A DNA stretch of 43,347 nucleotides from Taibaiella sp. (GTDB lineage: Bacteria; Bacteroidota; Bacteroidia; Chitinophagales; Chitinophagaceae), in NCBI GenBank assembly GCA_019739295.1, contig JAHHDV010000032.1:1-43347 (forward strand). Direction: 5' to 3'. The stretch's first letter is position 1; the number at the start of each line of letters is the position of its first letter. Under the pieces are notes generated by a model. It was not told the DNA's origin. It saw only the letters and a program-made list of their open reading frames with translations, and did no database searches. Position numbers and translations under genes: made by a program. Of this stretch, positions 37,030-43,347 are shown in pieces.

Positions 37030-37068
37030 GGTAGTTTATATATAATAGTAAGTTTAATTTAAAAATGA

Positions 37069-37097
37069 AATGGGCGGCCCTCTGAGGGCCGCCCATT
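37069..37097. terminator. GC-rich hairpin between convergent genes
   Basis: A 13-bp perfect stem (37069-37081 with 37085-37097) and a 3-base loop. On the minus strand it is followed by a T-rich stretch; on the plus strand there is none. Confidence 0.65.
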
Positions 37098-37205
37098 GTG
37101 TATCCGAATGGTAAGGGGAATATTACAGGTAAAAAATAGCACACCAGTGGAGAACGACAAAAATCAAAACCGGTGAGTCTGTCCCCTGCTTTTCACAAAT
37201 GCATA

Positions 37206-40200
37206 TCAGTCATCAGTACCTATTTGAATAGAGATGGTCTTGTCCTCATTGAGATTGGGTGCAGGCGGGGTACTTCCGAACACAGCTATATTATTGCTGG
37301 CTCTCCTGTCGATTAATTTGAGATAAGGATCTGCCCCCGCGCTATATGGCTTTTCATCGACCGTAAATTCAAAAGTTTTCTCCTGCTGGTCCATTTTTAC
37401 CTTTCGCAGCAGCAGCTCTTTTTCCTCTCCTGAGCTATCTCTTGAGAAAATACCGATCTCAATATAGTCATTGATTTGAGGTACCCGGATTTCTTTACCG
37501 GATTCCCCTGCATAGAATTTAGCGGTACCAATGGTCATAGTGATTTTGTATTTGCCATTGTCGGTCGGTTCATATCTGAGGTCTTTGACATAGTTTTTCA
37601 TACAAAGTGATTTTGTCAAACAGGTCTGTAACCAAATACTGAAGACTATCCGGGGTTACCTTCCTGATCTCTTCGATCAGCTCCGTAGAAGTTGTATACG
37701 GAGGTTCCTGGAACCTGGTCTTATTGAGGAATGTCCTGATCGCACTATTGAGCGTTTCTTCACCCAGGTAATCCCTTAAAGCATACAGCACCAGGCTTCC
37801 TTTGCTGTAGTAGATGTAACCCTGGTGCTCTACCCGGGATATAGGAAGCTCTTTTTTGTTTTCAAATGTTCTTCTCCTGAGATAATCATTCAGTTCGTGC
37901 TTGAGGAATTTCTTCATAGCCTTTCTGCCGTATTTTTTCTCCATTACCATAAGTGCACTGTACTGACTCATAGACTCGCTCAACATTTCAGAACCCTGGA
38001 GTTTGCCACCGATTACCTGGTGCGCCCACCACTGGTGTGCGACTTCGTGTGCCGTCACATAGAAAGGCATATCTATCCGATCCTTACCTTCTTCAGACCT
38101 GGTGATAAAGCCGATCTCTTCGGAGTAAGGTATCGTATTCGGAAAAGACTGGGCAAATCCCCGGTACCTGGGGAATTCGATAATGCGAACCTGCCGATGC
38201 TGGTAGGGGCCAAAATGGGTGGTGTAGTAACTCAGGGACTCCTTGATACTCTCTATCATTTTCTCAATATTATACTCATGTCCTTTGTGGTAATAGATCT
38301 CAATATTGACATCGTTCCACCTGGATCGCCTGATCTCATACCTTGCAGACTGGAACGCATAAAAATTTAAGATAGGGCTGTCCATCTTATAATGGAAATA
38401 ATTCCTGTCATGCTCACTCCATTTCTTTTGCAGGTAGCCGGGAGCTATAGCGGTCTGGTCCGATGAAGTACTGATGGTCGCTTCGAAATCCAGCCAGTCC
38501 GCATCATTGCTGATATAATTATTGTACCGTGCCAGTGTATCCTCAAGTGGGGCAGTGCGCTGTTTTTCCTCAAGTCCATGTTTCTTCCGGGCTATATTGC
38601 TGCTGAGTTCCTGGCTCGGATCATAACCGAAGCTGATGAAGTACATATTGTTGAAGAATGTACCGTTTTCTACTATAGAGGACTCCTGGTTACTGAATGC
38701 ACCTACTTGTCTGTAATCCAGCTGCATCTGGAAGTGGATGCTGTCGCCCGGCAGGATGGCCTGATGCAATTTTAAAATCCTTATCCCTATTTCGGCATCG
38801 TCCTTGACCAGGTCAAAATTCCGGTTGGGCTGAAGGATGGTATAATGAAACTGGGGAGCGCCTTTCCCATTATACAAAACGACCAATGTGTCAATCGGGA
38901 CTTTTGTTTTGTTTTTGAGGATAAAATCTACGGTTGCATCGAATGCCTTTTTCGAAGGGAATATATCAATTTTGGCATTCACGGAAATAACCCTTGGCTG
39001 CGGTACCTGCTCCAGGTATTTATATTCTTTTTCATATTTTACTTCCAATAGTTCAGATTTGGATGAATTGATACCGGCATTCATTATTTTGTTCTGGCTA
39101 TAGATGTAATAACCGGTACCGGCTGTGATCCCCAGCAACACGAACAGGCTGATATATTTCAGTGAGCTGGATGAAGAACGATTGAGTCTCCATCTTTTAA
39201 AAACCCCTTTTTCTTTTCCCCTGTAATATACCAGAATGCCGAGGACAGATAAGAAAAGGGTAAATGAAAGCCAGTACACTTTATAGATGCCCCATACAAA
39301 ATGTTTCCCGCCATACCCGTTCATATCGGAATAAGGCAGGCTGTTTCCCGCATTGTTAAAGTAGAGTATGGGGTTTTCTATCTTAAGGACAGAAAGCACG
39401 ATAGGCAGGAAAAGAATAGGAACGAGGGATACAAAGAAACCGATATACTTATTGGAGAAGATGCTCTGTATGGCCATGCACAACATGATGTTGATACCGT
39501 AGATTACCGTGGATTCAAGGATGTATACTATATACTGGTTCGGGCTGAAATCCCAGAATCCTTCGGATAACTGGATCGTGATACCGGTAAGACAGCTGAT
39601 CAGCAGTATGATCAATACAGCGCTGACTACACCCATAAATTTAGAAAAGAACAAACTGGTATTTGAAATCGGCGTTACACCGATCAGCTCATCTGTTTTG
39701 GTCTCTTTTTCTTTCCAGATTACCGTACCTGAATAGAAGATGATAAAGATGATCAGCACGAATTGAAAACCACCCCTGATCAATTCAATGATGGTATATG
39801 TAACCGGGTAGGTTTTCTCATCCTGCCAATTCCCGGAAAGGATCACGGCGATGATAGTAATGGCAAGGCCCAAAACACAAATGATGATATAAAATGATGA
39901 ATTGACGATCTTCCTGAGCTCGTACCAGGACAGGAATAATGTCCTCTTGATTTTGTTCCCTAGGTTATGCACGATATTCACCTTAGGAATGTCGGCTAAA
40001 GATTCATATTTATTGAGGATAAGCACACTTTCTTTCTCTGTCTTTTTGAATAATCCCAGTGGTTGCAGGAATTGGGAGAATCTGAATTTCCAAAAGCTGA
40101 TACCCGTTACTGCAAGCGCTACTCCTATCCATATTAACCGGTTGTAAAGGATTTCATTTTTAAACGGGAGCATTAAGGTATTCTTCTGTGCAGGAGTCCA

Positions 40201-40884
40201 GTATTCTGTAACCTGGATAAATGCCCGTTCTCCGGATATTTCAAGTAAAGATGCCAATGTCTTATTGTCTATATCTGATATCAATACTCCAGATGCAAAC
40301 TGCAGGACCAGGATGATGATGGCGAACAGGTAGGCTACCAACGTATTGCGCAGGAAAGTGGTGAGAGAGAAATAGATGATCCCCTGGAGGAAAATGTTAG
40401 GTACTACAAAGATCAGGAATGGCTGCAGGAAATTCCATATATGGAAGGGTCCGAGATTAGGATGCCCGTAGCCTGCCAGGCAACCTAGGAACAGGCCGGT
40501 GATGGAGAAAGAAAATACCAGGACAGCAATAGAAAACGCACCCAGGAACCTGCCAAAGAAATAGGCTCCTTTGCTGATAGGTTTGGTAAAGAACAAAGGA
40601 TGAATGCCGTATTGGTAATCCTTCTGTACCGCTGTTGCAATCAGGGAGATGAGGATAATGCTGTTCAACAGGCCCAGTGCATTAGCATTGGTAGATATCA
40701 GGTAATCAGCTACCGAATGAGCAGAATTAATAGTAGTCAGGGAATCACTCTGAGGGAGGTTGAATACTCCTGTAGCAGCCATAGCCAGTAACAAGCTTAA
40801 TGAAAACAGGAAAGCTGCAAATAAATATGTGGCCGGGCGCTTTAATCCGTATTTGAATTCAAATAAAAATATCTCTTTAAACAT
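37206..40884 (-). CDS. ABC transporter permease fused to M1-family aminopeptidase (one frameshift)
   Basis: About 1225 residues after repair. The N-terminal half (to about 580) has roughly twelve hydrophobic segments in two ABC-2-type permease halves (FGRFLGAFSIAVLVFSF; KETKTDELIGVTPISNTSLFFSKF). From about 600 a periplasmic M1-like domain follows, with zinc site HEVAHQWW (His946, Glu947, His950) and a downstream Glu970 in MLSESMSQY, then YIYYSKGSLVLYALRDYL. The C-terminal 110-120 residues (KYKITMTIGTAKFYAGESG) form an extra beta domain. The frame breaks at five A near 37605; removing one A joins them. It is likely co-transcribed with the ATPase gene 47 bases upstream. Substrate unknown. Confidence 0.88.
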
Positions 40885-40931
40885 GGCTTATTTCTTGTAT
40901 AATTAGAAAAGTAAATCGGGAAAATCTTTGC

Positions 40932-41819
40932 CTATTGCTCCAACTTTGCTCCTGACCGGTTAATGATGGAGAAGTATAAATCTTCCAGGCCTGCCTCAGC
41001 ATATTCGAATGTATCGTCAGGCGCCTGCTCCGAGTAGACTTTGATCTTCATCTTTCCTTCCACACTGTGATGAGATATGACTTCCATCCTGTTTCTGTAT
41101 TCAGGCAGTTCTTCCCTGTTGATGTTTTTCTTCCATATTTTGTTTTGGATGCTTTCTTTCGCTTCCCGCGGAGTGCCTTCATATTGAATGGCTCCGTTAT
41201 TCATGACCACCATCCTGTTGCATAAATTTTTCACATCTTCTACGATATGTGTCGACAGGATCACAATCGTGTCTTCGGATATCTCGCTCAGCAGGTTGTG
41301 GAACCTGTTCCGTTCCATCGGATCCAGGCCTGCTGTTGGTTCATCCACGATGATAAGCTTGGGATTCCCGATCAGTGCCTGGGCGATCCCGAACCTCTGC
41401 CGCATACCGCCTGAATAATCACTGACATTGCGTTTGCGGGCTTCATAAAGATTGGTCATCTGTAGCAGGCCCTCTACAAGATCCGTTCTTTCTCCTTTAT
41501 TATTGACCCCTTTCAGAATGGCAAAATGATTCAACAGGTTCAAGGCACTCACTTTGGGATAAAATCCGAAATCCTGGGGAAGGTACCCCAGTACTTTCCG
41601 CAATTCATTTTTGTCCCTGCTGACATTTATATTTCCTAAGAAGATGCTGCCTTCATCAGCATCCTGAAGTGTAGCAATGGTTCTCATCAGGGTGGATTTG
41701 CCTGCACCATTCGGACCCAGCAGGCCAAACATCCCTTTCCCTATGGTCAGGTTGATATTATTCAGCGCTTTCACCCCATTGTTATATGTTTTGGAGAGGT
41801 TTTCGATTTTTAATTGCAT
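40932..41819 (-). CDS. ABC transporter ATP-binding protein
   Basis: A 295-residue ABC-2-type ATPase. Walker A GPNGAGKS (35-42), Q-loop LPQDFGFYP (80-88), signature YSGGMRQR (135-142), Walker B LIIVDEPTAGLDP (155-167) and H-loop STHIVED follow in order. The C-terminal 70 residues (NKIWKKNINREELPEYRNRM) are an accessory domain seen in this subgroup. It lies just before the permease/aminopeptidase gene and almost certainly powers it. The -7 box is at 41866-41873 (minus strand). Confidence 0.92.
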   Translation of the reverse strand: MQLKIENLSKTYNNGVKALNNINLTIGKGMFGLLGPNGAGKSTLMRTIATLQDADEGSIFLGNINVSRDKNELRKVLGYLPQDFGFYPKVSALNLLNHFAILKGVNNKGERTDLVEGLLQMTNLYEARKRNVSDYSGGMRQRFGIAQALIGNPKLIIVDEPTAGLDPMERNRFHNLLSEISEDTIVILSTHIVEDVKNLCNRMVVMNNGAIQYEGTPREAKESIQNKIWKKNINREELPEYRNRMEVISHHSVEGKMKIKVYSEQAPDDTFEYAEAGLEDLYFSIINRSGAKLEQ

Positions 41820-41865
41820 GATTTTCGGTATTTTATTACTGTATGCGAATGAATGTTATTGAACT

Positions 41866-41873
41866 CAAATTTA
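41866..41873 (-). promoter_or_regulatory. -7 box of the ABC ATPase-permease operon
   Basis: TAAATTTG on the minus strand, 46 bases before the ATG at 41819. Confidence 0.5.
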
Positions 41874-42103
41874 TAGTTATCGTATGTAGGCTAATTGTAA
41901 TAATAGACCAAATTGCTGTATTCTTCGACAAAGAGCCGTTTTTGGGATAGTCGAAATAAGAATTATTTCAGCAGGACCCTATACCAATACCATCAGTAAG
42001 CCTGAATTTTATCTTTTGTTGAATCAACGGATCATTCCCGGCTTCAGGAATAAATAAGGTATCTGTTTATTGCTTTGCCAAGATTTATTACTTTTAGATT
42101 TTG

Positions 42104-43232
42104 ATGGAAGGGAGGATAAATAATTTTGAATCGTTTGCTGAAGCCCGGAAAGCGCAATGGCAGTTTCTGTTCCGTAAGAACAGGGCCTGGCTTCACGTGC
42201 TTTTTTGGGTAGTGGCAAGCTTGTCGGTCGTCATCAATGGTATCATTACTGCTAGGTTTGGAAGAAAGCTCTTTATGGAAGACGATCTCGGGGCATGGCG
42301 ATTGGAGTATTCGATAAGCGAGATCCTGATCAGCCTGGTAATTGCCGGGGGGCTGAACTATGTTTTTTTACTTTGGATTGTTCCTTATTCCAGGTACAAA
42401 GTACAAAGAAGATATGTGTGGATCTTTGTTGTGACTGAGTTGCTGATCTACCTGATGATTGCCTTTATCCTCGGTATATTGGCTGGTTTTTTTTAACCGG
42501 GAACAATATTTTGTAGCTTTTAATGCTATGCTTTCCCTGGTATTCGGATTGCAATTGAGCTTTTTGTCCTTTTATTATTTCTGGGATATCTATGACAAGC
42601 AATTGACATTGACCAGTTACCAGGAAGTACTGGAACAAAGGGTAGAGGCGGAGTCCAATTTCCTGAATGCACAGGTGAATCCCCACTTTCTCTTCAATAC
42701 GCTGAATAATATCTACTCGCTTACTTTCAATGACACGAAAGAAGCAAAATTAAGCATAGAGAAAATGCTGTCCCTGATCAGCTATATCCACGATGAAAGC
42801 GGATCAAACTGGATAGACCTGAATACGGAGATAGAATTTCTCAAAAGCTACCTTAACCTCGAGCTTTTAAGGAATAAGGAGAATAATGTGCGCTTGATAT
42901 TCGAAGTAGACGGTGACCTGAATGGCAAAAGAATCGCTCCGCTTATTCTTATTAATTTCATAGAGAATGCTTTCAAGCATGGTGTGAAATCTAATCTCCA
43001 GAAATCTTATATCAATATCAGGATTGATGTATATGAACAGAATATTGTATTCGTGATCCGCAATAAGAAGGGTGAAAAACATCATGACCTCGATAAGCAA
43101 ATCGGGGGTATCGGGCTGAAGAATGTGAAACGCAGGCTGGAGTTGATCTACCCGAGGAATTATGATCTCAAGATCAAAGACAAAAAAGGTTATTATGAAG
43201 TCAAACTGGTGCTAGGCAATAATAAATGGTAA
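42104..43232 (+). CDS. LytS/YehU-type sensor histidine kinase (one frameshift)
   Basis: About 375 residues after repair. Four hydrophobic segments (LHVLFWVVASLSVVI, ILISLVIAGGLNYVFLLWIV, VWIFVVTELLIYLMIAFIL, FNAMLSLVFGLQLSFLSFYYF) form the sensor part. A short coiled coil (QEVLEQRVEAESNFLNAQ) leads to the His_kinase domain: NPHFLFNTLNNIYS with the phospho-acceptor His, the N-box FIENAFKHGV and the G-box GGIGLKNVKRRLELIYP. It would phosphorylate a LytTR-type response regulator. The frame breaks in a run of eight T (42487-42494); removing one T restores it. The ATG at 42104 is preferred over the TTG three bases earlier. Confidence 0.88.
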
Positions 43233-43347
43233 AGGATCATCTGGAACGGCAATTTAGAAGGAAAAACCTGTTTATCTATCTGAAAAAGGGTAGATGGGTC
43301 GTCCTGTTCCTGATGCTTTTCTCCTCCGTAGCCCTGATCCAGTTTAT
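43226..43347 (+). CDS. Start of a membrane protein, cut by window end
   Basis: The ATG at 43226 overlaps the kinase stop codon by 7 bases (ATGGTAA). The visible 40 residues are a basic stretch (LERQFRRKNLFIYLKKGR) and a hydrophobic segment (WVVLFLMLFSSVALIQF). The layout resembles the start of the preceding kinase, so a second LytS-type kinase is plausible, but the rest is outside the window. Confidence 0.5.
   Translation, partial: MVKDHLERQFRRKNLFIYLKKGRWVVLFLMLFSSVALIQF

Noticed and set aside
1..43347. CRISPR arrays, prophage, restriction or toxin-antitoxin systems
   Set aside because: No regularly spaced repeats and no genes of these families were seen on either strand.

Overview
The DNA looks like a member of the Bacteroidota, probably near the Chitinophagaceae. 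Most upstream regions carry the Bacteroidota -7 box TAnnTTTG in place of a sigma-70 -10 box, with no strong Shine-Dalgarno sequences. The gene content also fits: a fused two-subunit 2-oxoacid dehydrogenase E1, an OstA-like LPS-export protein, YfhO, a DUF2400 protein, an ABC permease fused to an M1 aminopeptidase, LytS-type kinases and many lipoproteins.

Layout. Positions 1-24376 form one giant inverted repeat with no spacer. The left arm (1-12187) is the reverse complement of the right arm (12188-24376), and the axis lies in the loop of an ordinary intrinsic terminator hairpin (12169-12206). Every gene there occurs twice in mirror order: E1 dehydrogenase (cut off at base 1), alpha/beta hydrolase, TerC, DinB, OstA-like, cystathionine gamma-synthase, LysS, SRP RNA, transaldolase, MlaF-like ATPase, a small CxxC membrane protein, and the Ric/ScdA Fe-S repair protein next to the axis. 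Gene coordinates in the two arms differ only by two single-base homopolymer insertions in the right-arm ric. The likeliest explanation is a fold-back (palindromic read) assembly artefact at a contig end, so the real content is probably about 31 kb (12188-43347). A hairpin-capped replicon end is an unlikely but testable alternative.

Unique part, 24377-43347: the rest of the E1 gene; a lipoprotein plus an overlapping secreted-protein gene; a convergent lipoprotein; YfhO; glutamine-dependent NAD synthetase; then on the minus strand an NlpC/P60 lipoprotein and a cyclophilin-DUF2400 pair; a large surface lipoprotein; a minus-strand ABC ATPase plus ABC-permease/M1-aminopeptidase operon; and a LytS-type kinase followed by the start of another membrane protein.

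Sequence quality. Nearly every broken gene is restored by removing one base from a short homopolymer (at least 17 cases between 28.7 and 42.5 kb, plus two in ric), always an insertion. This one-directional pattern, dense between 32.3 and 35.2 kb, indicates uncorrected long-read consensus rather than gene decay. The genes are mostly housekeeping (lipid and envelope transport, methionine/cysteine metabolism, translation, NAD synthesis, oxidative or nitrosative repair). I see no phage, transposase, CRISPR or restriction system.
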